64,000 nucleotides of DNA, taken from positions 563,341 through 627,340 of the forward strand of contig NZ_CXWE01000004.1 of the NCBI RefSeq assembly GCF_001404515.1. The letters run 5' to 3'. The position numbers and the translations under genes are program-made. This DNA comes from Roseibium album (GTDB taxonomy: Bacteria; Pseudomonadota; Alphaproteobacteria; Rhizobiales; Stappiaceae). Numbering within the stretch: position 1 is the first letter of the stretch; every line of letters starts with the position of its first letter. Below, in pieces: positions 53,243 to 62,417 of this stretch. The notes below the pieces were generated by a model, which saw only the letters and a list, made by a program, of their open reading frames with translations, had not been told where the DNA came from and did not search any database.

Positions 53243-55096
53243 TTAAACGATTCTCAGAAGTTCATCGAAAAGCTCTTTGATAGTCTGCATCACCCGGGCA
53301 TTGGCTGCATAAGCGTTTTCCAGCTGCACCATGAAGGCGAGTTCGGTATCCAGATTCACCGAGTAGCTTTCCTCGTATCGAATAGCCAGATTGGTCGTTA
53401 GCGTTTCCTTGGCCGTCGCATAGGTCTTCGCATCTTCCGCCTGGTTACCTTGAAACGCGATCGTATTGTTCACGTAATCGATAACGGTTCCCTCAAATGG
53501 CGACGAGGTGCTGCCGATCCCTGCGCTCGGATCGAAGTGAACCGTGCCGGAGTTCAATGCGTTGAGCAGGAATTGCGGGCGTGCCGGGTCATTGGGCGTG
53601 TTGGCAGTCGGCGTTGTCTGGTAGTTCACCAGCAACGCACTGTCGGCAAGAAGGCTTGGATTGACACTTATTCCGCCGGCATACCCCACCCTTTGACCAC
53701 CGTCTTCCAGAGCATCGGTAAAGATCTCCGTTCCGGCGCGCTGGTCCACAAAGATTGAAAGGCCGAGGCCCTGGTCGGAATCAGCTGTAACGGTAACACT
53801 CGCGGTAAGGCTTTCAACGCTCGTAGGTGCGCCTGAATCGCCGAGCACCCGTAGTTCATCTGACCCGTTATTGCTTACCAGGAGACCGGTAGAGCCGAGA
53901 GCCGCATTGATGTTGGTTATGTATGTTGCCGGCAAACCGCTTGAGATATCAAAGCCATAAACTGTATCGTTCGGGTCAGATGTCGCCGTGTTATCAAGCG
54001 GTAAAAGGCTGGGATCCGAAACGGCCATCAGAGTGACTGTTTGCGCCACTCCAAGGGTATCAGTGTATTCCAGCGTTATCGTGTTGCCGGCCTGCAGGCC
54101 TGACACGTCGAGATCGAACCCGCTGTCGGCTCCAGCAGTTACAGCAGTGCTCTCCACTGTCACATTTGAAAAAGCCAGGGAGATCTCGGCAGCGATCGTA
54201 TCGAGTTGCTTCTGTGCTTCAACCAGGATCTCGTCTCTGAGTTCCGCGGTTGCCACCATCGCTCCCGAGCTGGAGGCAGCAATAAGATCGTAGGTGGTGC
54301 CGCCCGGCGTTGTCGCCAGAACGGTCTGACCGGACACCCCGGGCTGAAGCAGATGTGTCGGCGTGAAACTGATGTTTGCCGCCTGACCATCGGAATACAA
54401 TTGCTGGCCATTAGCGGTCTGAATGAAAATCGTGTTGTTGGTTCCGTCCGAAACCTCAATATCAAGATAGCCGGAAAGCTGTTCCACCAGCCGATCGCGT
54501 TCGTCTTCCATATCGGCGGTTGAAATATTCGCCTGTGTCGCATCCCGAATGGCTGAATCGATATCATCGATGCTCGTCAACAGGTTGTTCACGGTCTGGG
54601 CCTGGAGCGACAGGGAATCGTCAGCCTCCTGCCTGAGATCGGTAATCCTCTCGTGTGCACTGTTGAGTTCGCGCGCAAAGGCTTCGGAAGCGGCGATGAC
54701 TTCCTTTTGAGCAGTGTAGTTGCCCGGATCATTCATAAGCGTCGACAGCGCGGAAGAAAGGTTTCCTATCAGGGAGGAAAGGCTGCTGCTGTCGCCGATC
54801 GTCCCGAATATCCCGTCCAGCCGCTCCGTGAAATTGGCGATCTGCTTGGCATAGTTCGTGTCGGTAAGCGAGCTGAAATAGTCGGCCTGAAGTTGCTCGT
54901 CGACAACGCGCCTTATTTCCGTGGCCGTAAGGCCTGCGACGTTTCCCTGCCCGTCAAAATATGCCGTCGCAGAAATGGATTTCTTCGAGTACCCGACCGT
55001 ATCCGCATTGGCGATGTTGTTCGCCGTCACGTCCAGCTGCCGCTGGTTGTAGGTAATACCGAAAACCGCGGTATTCAGGGCGCTTGTCAGACCCAT
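53243..55096 (-). CDS. flgK: Hook-associated protein FlgK
   Basis: A 617-residue junction protein. GLTSALNTAVFGITYNQRQLDVTANNIANADTVGYSKKSISA at the N-terminus and ENAYAANARVMQTIKELFDELLRI at the end are diagnostic. The middle has the elongated variable domain with many Thr/Ser. It follows flgE by 73 nt, with a 28-bp perfect palindrome between them. Confidence 0.94.
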   Translation of the reverse strand: MGLTSALNTAVFGITYNQRQLDVTANNIANADTVGYSKKSISATAYFDGQGNVAGLTATEIRRVVDEQLQADYFSSLTDTNYAKQIANFTERLDGIFGTIGDSSSLSSLIGNLSSALSTLMNDPGNYTAQKEVIAASEAFARELNSAHERITDLRQEADDSLSLQAQTVNNLLTSIDDIDSAIRDATQANISTADMEDERDRLVEQLSGYLDIEVSDGTNNTIFIQTANGQQLYSDGQAANISFTPTHLLQPGVSGQTVLATTPGGTTYDLIAASSSGAMVATAELRDEILVEAQKQLDTIAAEISLAFSNVTVESTAVTAGADSGFDLDVSGLQAGNTITLEYTDTLGVAQTVTLMAVSDPSLLPLDNTATSDPNDTVYGFDISSGLPATYITNINAALGSTGLLVSNNGSDELRVLGDSGAPTSVESLTASVTVTADSDQGLGLSIFVDQRAGTEIFTDALEDGGQRVGYAGGISVNPSLLADSALLVNYQTTPTANTPNDPARPQFLLNALNSGTVHFDPSAGIGSTSSPFEGTVIDYVNNTIAFQGNQAEDAKTYATAKETLTTNLAIRYEESYSVNLDTELAFMVQLENAYAANARVMQTIKELFDELLRIV

Positions 55097-55133
55097 GGCA
55101 GGTTCTCCTTTAACGAACGCGGGCTCGCCGGTC

Positions 55134-55161
55134 TTGCCAGCGGATCATGATCCGCTGGCAA
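55134..55161. repeat. 28-bp perfect palindrome between flgE and flgK
   Basis: Arms TTGCCAGCGGAT and ATCCGCTGGCAA flank a CATG centre. In leftward mRNA it would form a 12-bp stem with a tetraloop, 8 nt after the flgE stop. There is no T run after it, so it is better as an mRNA-stabilising or attenuating hairpin than as a full terminator. Confidence 0.7.
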
Positions 55162-55169
55162 AAGTGTCA

Positions 55170-56555
55170 CTACCGGACCATGTTGAGGGCACTGTCGAGC
55201 ATCTCGTCCGCCGATGTGACAATCCGCGAATTTGCCGAATAAGCCTGTTGCGTGATGATCAGCTTCGAAAACTCATCTGCAATGTCGGCATTGGAAAGTT
55301 CCAGGTTCTTGGCGAGAATTTGCCCGCCGCCTGTAAGGTCTGCCTCGCCGGATGACGTCGTTGAGGCAAACGCTGCGCCATCTACCCTCTTCAGGTTCTG
55401 TTCGGCTTCAAATGTCGCCAGAGGTATCTCGAAAACGGCCCGCTGCTGGCTGTTTGAGTAGCTCGCGATCACGCGGCCTGACTGGTCCACTGCAACGCCG
55501 GTCAATTCACCTGCCGGATATCCATCCTGATCCAACGCAACCGAACTTGCGGTCCCGTCCGGATCGGAATACTGGGTCAGCGAATTGCCCGCGAAAGAAA
55601 CTTCGACATTTGTCGCGGTGGTTCCGTTGATCGTCAGCGAGGCCAAATCAAATCCGTCGCTTGAAGAATTGACCGTTCCGATAACGCCGGCGGTCATGTT
55701 GGTCAGCGCGCCCGTGCTGTCAAATTCCAGATCCCCTACGTCGAAATACGCGTTCGTCGCATCGCCGCCTGAACCGACATACATCGTCCAGGTATCATTG
55801 ACGGCCGGAGGGCCCGCGGCTGCATTTGCCGTTTTGGCATACCGGACCTCCACGTTCATTGCCGTGCCGTTGGTGTTGTAGATCGTCACGGAACCGCCCG
55901 AAATCGAGCTGTTCAGAAATGCGGTCTCGTTCGCAACCGCGACATTGCCTGTTCCAACGGCAGCGGCAAGGAGTGCGGTAGCAGGATCTGAATCATCATA
56001 ATCGTTCGTATCCGGAACCCGCGGGAGGTTTGCCTGATAGTCGATCTCGGCTGTTGCCGAAGCGGCAAGCGGCTGGTTCTCGATCTGAATTACCGTCGGA
56101 TTATCACCGACCGGGTTGCCGGTAGCAGGATCCAGAGGAAAGCCCTGCAGGTAATACCCGGCGCTGTTCACGAGATAACCGTTTTCGTCGCGCTCGAAAT
56201 CGCCCGCACGGGTGTAAAAAGTCTCATCGGCGAAAGTCGTCGACCCGTCAACGACATCGGCTGCCTGGGTCACGACAAAGTAACCCTCGCCATTGATGGC
56301 CATGTAGGTATCGACGTCGACCTGACTGATGTCGCCCTGGATGGTATTCGTGGCACGGGAAGTCGCAAATGTTGTCCCGGAGACCTGAGACCCCTGGGTC
56401 GCACCGCCACCCGAGACAAGATCGGAGAACGTCGTATCCAGACGTTTGTAGCCGGTTGTCTGCGAGTTGGCCACATTGCCGGAGATGTTCTCCAAGGCAA
56501 TAGCCTGCGCAGTCAGTCCGGAAACCGCTGAGTTGATAGCCCCATAAATACCCAT
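55170..56555 (-). CDS. flgE: Flagellar hook protein FlgE
   Basis: A 461-residue hook protein: GIYGAINSAVSGLTAQAIALENISGNVANSQTTGYKRLDTTFSDLV at the N-terminus, then YMAINGEGYFVVTQAADV and YTRAGDFERDENGYLVNSAGYYLQG, and the C-terminus LELSNADIADEFSKLIITQQAYSANSRIVTSADEMLDSALNMVR. First gene of the leftward hook operon, with a sigma-54 promoter 64 nt upstream. Confidence 0.95.
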   Translation of the reverse strand: MGIYGAINSAVSGLTAQAIALENISGNVANSQTTGYKRLDTTFSDLVSGGGATQGSQVSGTTFATSRATNTIQGDISQVDVDTYMAINGEGYFVVTQAADVVDGSTTFADETFYTRAGDFERDENGYLVNSAGYYLQGFPLDPATGNPVGDNPTVIQIENQPLAASATAEIDYQANLPRVPDTNDYDDSDPATALLAAAVGTGNVAVANETAFLNSSISGGSVTIYNTNGTAMNVEVRYAKTANAAAGPPAVNDTWTMYVGSGGDATNAYFDVGDLEFDSTGALTNMTAGVIGTVNSSSDGFDLASLTINGTTATNVEVSFAGNSLTQYSDPDGTASSVALDQDGYPAGELTGVAVDQSGRVIASYSNSQQRAVFEIPLATFEAEQNLKRVDGAAFASTTSSGEADLTGGGQILAKNLELSNADIADEFSKLIITQQAYSANSRIVTSADEMLDSALNMVR

Positions 56556-56866
56556 ATTTCGTCCTCTTGATGCTCGGGCAGCGCGTAGTCGGGTTTTCGC
56601 CCATAATCGCGGCTACACCGCAAAGGCCGTGCCAGTTTTGCGTTTCACCCATTTAGTTGTTTGTTTTCTGATAGTTATTGAAAATTTGAGATTCTCTTTC
56701 TGAACTGATCAGTCGGCAACCTTCAACGGAACGGGCAAAAACTTCCCCTTTGATGGGCAAGACTGTCCCTCCGATCGAACCAATGGTGCATCGCGTAAAT
56801 TGCGGGCTTGCTTCCTGACGCCGGGCCTGCCAGTTTTTGCGCAACGAATGAACGACGGACGGCCAG
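56556..56866. other. 311-nt divergent region flgE / moxR-like
   Basis: The flgE side contains the sigma-54 promoter at 56619-56634. An AT-rich stretch near 56650-56700 may hold the promoter of the MoxR-type gene. No gene is supported. Confidence 0.6.
56619..56634 (-). promoter_or_regulatory. Sigma-54 (-24/-12) promoter of flgE operon
   Basis: Read leftward: TGGCAC-GGCCT-TTGCG, a match to TGGCAC-N5-TTGC with every defined base correct. The GC is about 65 nt upstream of the flgE ATG. It is the best sigma-54 match in the window. Confidence 0.85.
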
Positions 56867-57712
56867 ATGCGCTTTGAAGGAACTGAAAATTACATCGCAA
56901 CAGAAGACTTGCGTGTTGCGGTCAATGCCGCTGTGGCCCTTGAACGACCTCTGCTGGTCAAGGGTGAACCGGGCACCGGCAAGACCGTATTGGCGGAACA
57001 GGTAGCCGCCGCGTTGGACGCAGAACTGATCGAATGGCATGTGAAATCCACGACCAAAGCGCAGCAGGGCCTTTATGAATATGATGCGGTATCGCGCCTG
57101 CGTGACAGCCAGCTTGGCGACGAACGGGTCAAGGACATCAACAACTACATTCGAAAAGGCAAGCTCTGGGAAGCGTTCGAGGCAGCAGAAAAGCCGGTAC
57201 TTCTGATCGACGAGATCGACAAGGCGGATATCGAGTTTCCGAACGACCTTCTTCTGGAACTCGACCGGATGGAATTCCACGTCTACGAGACCGGGCAGTC
57301 CGTCAAGGCGAAGCAGCGACCGGTGGTGATCATCACCTCCAACAACGAAAAGGACCTTCCCGACGCCTTTTTGCGGCGCTGCTTTTTCCACTTCATCAAG
57401 TTTCCGGACACGGAAACAATGGAGGAAATCGTTGAAGTCCATTTCCCGGGCATCAAGAAACGGCTGCTGTCAGAGGCTTTGCGCCTCTTCTTCGATGTTC
57501 GAGAGGTTCCCGGCTTGAAAAAGAAACCGTCGACTTCTGAACTGATCGACTGGATCAAGCTCCTTCTCAACGAGGACATAGATGCAGAAACGCTTCGTCA
57601 ACAAGATGGCAGCAAACTGATCCCGCCGCTGCACGGTGCACTTCTGAAGAATGAGCAGGACGTGCATCTATTCGAACGCCTGGCATTTATGGCGCGCCGC
57701 GAGCGTACATGA
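56867..57712 (+). CDS. MoxR-family AAA+ ATPase
   Basis: A 281-residue ATPase. Walker A is GEPGTGKT (33-40), Walker B VLLIDEID (111-118), sensor 1 region VVIITSNNEKDLPDAFLRRCFFHF. MoxR proteins are chaperone-like and usually act with a von Willebrand A-domain partner encoded next door; none is visible here. The next gene is a small exported protein. In-frame upstream codons are few, and the ATG at 56867 fits the family start (MRFEGTENYIATEDL). Confidence 0.9.
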   Translation: MRFEGTENYIATEDLRVAVNAAVALERPLLVKGEPGTGKTVLAEQVAAALDAELIEWHVKSTTKAQQGLYEYDAVSRLRDSQLGDERVKDINNYIRKGKLWEAFEAAEKPVLLIDEIDKADIEFPNDLLLELDRMEFHVYETGQSVKAKQRPVVIITSNNEKDLPDAFLRRCFFHFIKFPDTETMEEIVEVHFPGIKKRLLSEALRLFFDVREVPGLKKKPSTSELIDWIKLLLNEDIDAETLRQQDGSKLIPPLHGALLKNEQDVHLFERLAFMARRERT

Positions 57713-57728
57713 CCACTTGGAGAGCGAA

Positions 57729-58277
57729 TTGGCCAACCGACTCGCAAGACTGCTTGCATGGGGGATCCTCAGTGCCCTGCCGCTGATGGGCGCCTCTTCC
57801 CTCCCCGTGTCTGCGCAGGTACCACCTGAGAAAGAGGCTGGCTGGCAGAGTGATGTTGAAGGGCTGCGGCACTTCACCGGATTGCGTTGTCCGGACCTGA
57901 TTGGGCCGTTCTACCGGATCAAGGTTATGGAGGGAGACGCCTCGAGCGTCGCAAGCTGTATCTATACCGGCCGTGATGGAATGACGGCGGTTGTGCGCCA
58001 ACATCTTCAGGCCTCTGGACGACGCGAGGCACTGAAGTTCTCGCGCGCCTACAAAGCTGCCGGCTTCGAGCCGATCAGCCTGACTGGCGCTGCTGCGTCC
58101 GGCATATCATTCCGCACCCGCAACTGGACACCCACCAGCCTGTGCGAAACGCTTTGGTATTTTACCGGTGAAGAGGCGGATTTCACATTGTGGCTCTCCT
58201 ACACGCTCCCGACCCAGAATGAAGAGATCGGACCGGCTGTGGCGGCCTTCACACAGGCGCTTGCGCAGCAAAACTGA
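57729..58277 (+). CDS. Small exported protein, unknown function
   Basis: A 182-residue protein. I choose the TTG at 57729 because it has a GGAG site and starts a signal peptide (ANRLARLLAWGILSALPLMGASSLPVSAQ). A longer frame from 57651 overlaps the MoxR gene. The mature domain has two Cys pairs (LRCPDLIGPF and SVASCIYTGR; later SLCETLWYF) and a compact alpha-beta pattern. I do not recognise the family. It is 16 nt after the MoxR gene, probably in the same transcript. Confidence 0.65.
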   Translation: MANRLARLLAWGILSALPLMGASSLPVSAQVPPEKEAGWQSDVEGLRHFTGLRCPDLIGPFYRIKVMEGDASSVASCIYTGRDGMTAVVRQHLQASGRREALKFSRAYKAAGFEPISLTGAAASGISFRTRNWTPTSLCETLWYFTGEEADFTLWLSYTLPTQNEEIGPAVAAFTQALAQQN

Positions 58278-58342
58278 ATTTGTCATTTGCTTAATCGGGT
58301 TCCCGTCATTTATTGAGACGGTGAACAAAACGGAACCCTGAC

Positions 58343-58864
58343 ATGCGGCTACTCCTGCTACGACACGCCAAATCCGACTGGGGCGATCAACAACTCGCCG
58401 ATATCGACAGGCCTCTGAATTCCCGTGGCAAGACGGCTTCGGTCACGATGGCCCGATACATCCGTGACAACAGGCTTTTGCCGAACCTGGTCCTTTGCTC
58501 AACCGCGCAGCGGGCACGCGAAACGCTTGCCCTCCTTCTTCCCTGCATGCCGCAGGAAGCGCATATTCAACTGATCTCGGATCTTTATTGGAAGAGCGAG
58601 GACGGCTACAGCACTCTCATTCGCAAACACGGTGGACGTGCCCAGAATCTGATGCTCGTCGGACACAATCCGGCGACCGAGGATACAGCGCTCGACCTGG
58701 CCGGGACCGGCGCTCCGGAGGCCATGGAAGACATTCAGGAAAAATACCCGACCGCGGCACTTGCAGTTATAGACTTCGATATCGCGGACTGGTCTGAACT
58801 CGGCTCGGGGACAGGCCATCTCGAACGGTTCGTCAAGCCGCGCGATCTCGAGAGCGACGCCTAG
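58343..58864 (+). CDS. SixA-type histidine phosphatase
   Basis: A 173-residue member of the histidine phosphatase superfamily. The phosphate-binding LRHAKSDW places Arg7 and His8, with Arg near 57-59 (QRARET) and the second catalytic His108 in LVGHNP. This short form fits SixA, which removes phosphate from phosphohistidine on signalling proteins in E. coli. The substrate here is unknown; a link to the CckA relay is only a thought. It ends before a strong bidirectional terminator. Confidence 0.88.
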   Translation: MRLLLLRHAKSDWGDQQLADIDRPLNSRGKTASVTMARYIRDNRLLPNLVLCSTAQRARETLALLLPCMPQEAHIQLISDLYWKSEDGYSTLIRKHGGRAQNLMLVGHNPATEDTALDLAGTGAPEAMEDIQEKYPTAALAVIDFDIADWSELGSGTGHLERFVKPRDLESDA

Positions 58865-58900
58865 GAATTCAAGAATACTTTCCGAACAACATCAACGACC

Positions 58901-58928
58901 AAAAGGGCAGTCTTTCGACTGCCCTTTT
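58901..58928. terminator. Bidirectional intrinsic terminator
   Basis: A 12-bp perfect stem (AAAAGGGCAGTC / GACTGCCCTTTT) with a TTTC loop, giving T runs in both directions. It separates the SixA-type gene from the convergent RTX gene. Confidence 0.93.
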
Positions 58929-58974
58929 CGAAGCGTTTGCTGCAATTTCGGAACAAAACTGCGTTTCAAGACCC

Positions 58975-61900
58975 TCAGATGAAGTCCGTTTCCGGAATTA
59001 TCGTCCCGACTGCTTCTGTGCCATGTCCCAGTGCGACAGTCAGATCCGCGTTGGCGGCATCTGCTTCCGATGAGCCGAACGCACCAAGCGTTTCTGCCGC
59101 ACCGGCCAGGAGGCCCAGGATGTCGCCGGACGCAAGAGTGTCGATGCCGACCGTCACGCTCTCGACTGCAAACGAGAAATCATCCATGGGATCAGGTTCG
59201 TCGTAGATCGCTTTCAGATCGAAGACGAAACTGTCGGCTCCCTGTACCACCTTGAGCCATTCGACCGCGGTGGTTTCGTCATCCATTCCATGAACCGTCG
59301 CGACGGTCTTGTCGTCGAGTTCGATATGGAGCGCGTCAGCCGATCTTACGAAGTTGAACGCATCCTGATCCATGGCATCGAGTGACAAGCTTCGCAATTC
59401 GATGACATCGTTGCCGTCGGGTGTTTGCGAAATGTCATCAAGAACCGGCAGGTCGACATCGAAACTCTCCAGGAATGACTTGACCCCGTCAGTTGCACGC
59501 TCGGCAATGGTTGCCTCACCATTCGCCCAGATCGTGTACGTGTCGTCTCCAGCCTCGCCTGAGAGGAACCCATCACCACCGAGCACATCAGCGCCAAGCC
59601 CTCCGAGCGTCACGTTCGCCTTGACCTCATAGGATCCAAGTCCGGGAGCACCGAACTCCGGGCTGAAATCGGTCACGGAGTCGATGAGTTCGGCAATCGG
59701 CGCGCTGATGCCTTCCACGGCATTGATTGTTGCGGTCAGCGCGGAACGGAACCCTTGAACCCAGGGCACGTCGGTAAGTGCATCATGAATAACGATCTTG
59801 GTGAAATCCGAGATATCCATGATCACATCCGAGCCGGATCCCCCGGCGAAGAAGTTGCCGAGGCTGAAGGACAGCAGTTCAACGTCCCCTTCCTTTTCGA
59901 TTTCGCTTTTCATCTCGAGGGCGTCTTCCATCTTGTCGAAGCCCGAACTGCTCAGGATCAGGTCATCACCAGCGCCACCCATCACGAGCGAATTCGTGTC
60001 GGAGAGAGCCAGCGCAACATCATCGTCGGCACCCCCGTGCACGATCGTGCCGGGTCCACTGGCAACCATCAGGTCTGCGCCTTCCCCACCAAGCTGCGCG
60101 GTGACGACGATTTCCTCAGGCAGAGCACCCTTGATCAGGCCGCCCTTGCGGTTGCCGTCGCTATCCTTGTCGTTGTTAAGGGATACGGTGGCTGCAGCTT
60201 CATCGCCAAATGAAAGGCCAAGCATCACGTCTGTGCCGGCACCGCCATATTGAAAGGAAGCAGCAGCCTTGTATTGCGGAGCAACGATCTTGGCCGCCGC
60301 CACCATGACATCCGAACCGTCGCCGCCGAATTGAGCAACGCCCTGACCGCCGCCGATAAGGATATCGTTTCCGGCGTCTGCATATTGCACGACACCGATA
60401 CCGCCGCCGACCATGACGTCATCGCCCTGGCCCATGACCTGGGTGGTCATTCCACCGGCGCCGAAGGCATAGTCCTTGCCCGAACCGCCAAACTGCAGGT
60501 TGTTCGTGCCACCACCAATCAGGACGTTGGTACCACCACCCTCGGTTTCGAAATGTTCGTCGAAATTCTCGATCACGTCGGCGAATTTGCCGTCGTCGTC
60601 AAAACCGAGATCGGACGGGATTGCGCTCCAGAGATGATCACCGAACTGGATGTTGTTGGCACCACCAGCCATCAGGAAGTCATCGTCCGAACCACCTATC
60701 TGGATGTTTGCGCCACCGACAGCGAAGAGTTTGTCCTTGCCTGCACCGCCATGTTGCAGGTTGACCCCGGCGACACCGACAAGCACGTCTTCACCGTCAC
60801 CACCGAACTGGCCGACATTCACACCAAGCCCATAAAGCTGGTCGTTACCGGCATCGCCGAACTGCAGGTTGCCGTTTCCGGCGGCGGCCAGCAAGTCTTC
60901 ACCGTCGCCACCAAACTGGATGTTGGCAACGCCGAGTGCCTTCATTCTGTCGTCGCCGGAACCGCCGAACATGGTGTTCACGCCGCCCAACGCCAGCATG
61001 TCGTCATCACCCGCATCACCGTGAACCACGTTGACACCACCGATCGCTTCGATCGTGTCGTTGCCGTCGTTGCCGTTGAGGACATTGACCCCACCGGCGG
61101 CCATGATGGTGTCGTTGCCATCGCCGCCAAATGCCGTCGTTACGCCGGCCTTGGCTTCGATGAAGTCGTCGCCGTGATCGCCATGAATGACATTGTTTGC
61201 TCCAAAGCCGTAAATGGCGTCATTGTCGTCGCCACCACGCATGACGTTTGATGCGCCTCGGCCTTCCATTCGGTCAACGCCATCATTGCCATACATGACA
61301 TTCGACGCGCCGATGCCGGTCATCGTGTCGTTGCCTGTACCGCCGTGCATGACGTTGGAGGCACCGCGACCTTCCATGGTGTCATCGCCGCTGTCGCCGT
61401 ACATGACATTGGACAGTCCGTGACCTTCCATATGGTCGTTACCGGTTCCACCGCGCATGACGTTGGAGGCACCGTAGCCATACAGTTTGTCGTTGCCGCT
61501 GTCGCCGTTCATGACATTCGACGCGCCGTGGCCGTTCATCGTGTCGTTGCCTGTGCCACCATGCATGACGTTGGAGGCACCGCGACCTTCCATGGTGTCA
61601 TCGCCGCTGTCGCCGTACATGACATTGGACAGCCCGTGACCTTCCATATGGTCGTTACCGGTTCCACCGCGCATGACGTTGGAAGCACCATAGCCATACA
61701 ATTTGTCGTTGCCGCTGTCGCCATTCATGACATTCGACGCGCCATAGCCCTTCAGGGTGTCCTGGTCGTCTCCGCCATACATGACATTGGACGCGCCCCG
61801 GCCTTCCAGAGTGTCGTCGCCGTCATCACCGCGCATGACGTTCGAGGCACCATAACCTTTCAGTGTATCGTTGCCGGTTCCGCCATACATGGAATTGGAT

Positions 61901-62385
61901 GCGCCATAGCCATAGAGGCTGTCATGGCCGGAGCCACCCTTCATCTTATTGGTGACACCGTAGCCGTAGAGCTTGTCGTTGTAGCTGCCGCCATCCATGT
62001 CATTGTAGGCACCGTAACCATAGAGCGTGTCGTAGCCACTGTCGCCGCGCATGACGTTTTTCGCACCGTAGCCGTAAAGCGTGTCATTACCGGTGCCGCC
62101 ATACATTGCGTTGTAAGCGCCATAGCCGTAGAGCTTGTCCGTGCCACTGTCGCCCCACAGGTAATTCTTCGCACCATAGGCTTTGACCGTATCGTTGCCG
62201 GAACCGCCTCGCAGATAATTGAGAGGCGCCCAGCCACCGACGAAGTCGTTCCCTGACCCGCCGCGCAGATCGTTCTTGATTGCCGAATAGCCGTACAGCT
62301 TGTCGTTGCCCGAACCGGCATCCTTTGTGCCGTAGAGGCCATAAAGCTTGTAGGTCTGATGAATGCTTTTGGATGAAGAACCCAT
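58975..62385 (-). CDS. RTX repeat protein with alternating Asp/Asn nonapeptides (MARTX-repeat-like)
   Basis: An 1136-residue protein, probably secreted by a type I system and folded by calcium. Residues about 23-580 are some 28 units of 18 residues; each unit is a canonical RTX nonapeptide (GGTGNDTMx) followed by a variant nonapeptide with Asn in place of the sixth-position Asp (GYGASNVMR). Towards 450-580 units change to GVANIQFGGDGEDLL, close to the RtxA repeats of MARTX toxins as I recall them. From 620 to 1136 RTX motifs alternate with globular segments; the acidic C-terminus fits a type I signal. No signal peptide, pore-forming helices, protease or effector domain is seen. It lies 32 nt after the acyltransferase gene, with an AAGGA site. 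Confidence 0.85.
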   Translation of the reverse strand: MGSSSKSIHQTYKLYGLYGTKDAGSGNDKLYGYSAIKNDLRGGSGNDFVGGWAPLNYLRGGSGNDTVKAYGAKNYLWGDSGTDKLYGYGAYNAMYGGTGNDTLYGYGAKNVMRGDSGYDTLYGYGAYNDMDGGSYNDKLYGYGVTNKMKGGSGHDSLYGYGASNSMYGGTGNDTLKGYGASNVMRGDDGDDTLEGRGASNVMYGGDDQDTLKGYGASNVMNGDSGNDKLYGYGASNVMRGGTGNDHMEGHGLSNVMYGDSGDDTMEGRGASNVMHGGTGNDTMNGHGASNVMNGDSGNDKLYGYGASNVMRGGTGNDHMEGHGLSNVMYGDSGDDTMEGRGASNVMHGGTGNDTMTGIGASNVMYGNDGVDRMEGRGASNVMRGGDDNDAIYGFGANNVIHGDHGDDFIEAKAGVTTAFGGDGNDTIMAAGGVNVLNGNDGNDTIEAIGGVNVVHGDAGDDDMLALGGVNTMFGGSGDDRMKALGVANIQFGGDGEDLLAAAGNGNLQFGDAGNDQLYGLGVNVGQFGGDGEDVLVGVAGVNLQHGGAGKDKLFAVGGANIQIGGSDDDFLMAGGANNIQFGDHLWSAIPSDLGFDDDGKFADVIENFDEHFETEGGGTNVLIGGGTNNLQFGGSGKDYAFGAGGMTTQVMGQGDDVMVGGGIGVVQYADAGNDILIGGGQGVAQFGGDGSDVMVAAAKIVAPQYKAAASFQYGGAGTDVMLGLSFGDEAAATVSLNNDKDSDGNRKGGLIKGALPEEIVVTAQLGGEGADLMVASGPGTIVHGGADDDVALALSDTNSLVMGGAGDDLILSSSGFDKMEDALEMKSEIEKEGDVELLSFSLGNFFAGGSGSDVIMDISDFTKIVIHDALTDVPWVQGFRSALTATINAVEGISAPIAELIDSVTDFSPEFGAPGLGSYEVKANVTLGGLGADVLGGDGFLSGEAGDDTYTIWANGEATIAERATDGVKSFLESFDVDLPVLDDISQTPDGNDVIELRSLSLDAMDQDAFNFVRSADALHIELDDKTVATVHGMDDETTAVEWLKVVQGADSFVFDLKAIYDEPDPMDDFSFAVESVTVGIDTLASGDILGLLAGAAETLGAFGSSEADAANADLTVALGHGTEAVGTIIPETDFI
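61291..61722 (-). repeat. Two tandem 216-bp copies inside the RTX gene
   Basis: Copies at 61507-61722 and 61291-61506 encode residues 222-293 and 294-365, four 18-residue units each. The copies differ at only a few bases and at a few residues at their ends. They record a recent in-frame duplication of a four-unit block. Confidence 0.85.
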
Positions 62386-62417
62386 AACGAATGTTCCTTA
62401 TAATCGAGAAAAATGAA

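Noticed and set aside
60250..62256. Two rightward frames of about 300 codons with repeated His/Val/Ala pattern
   Set aside because: They mirror the period-18 repeats of the RTX gene on the other strand; regularity comes from the repeat, not from coding.
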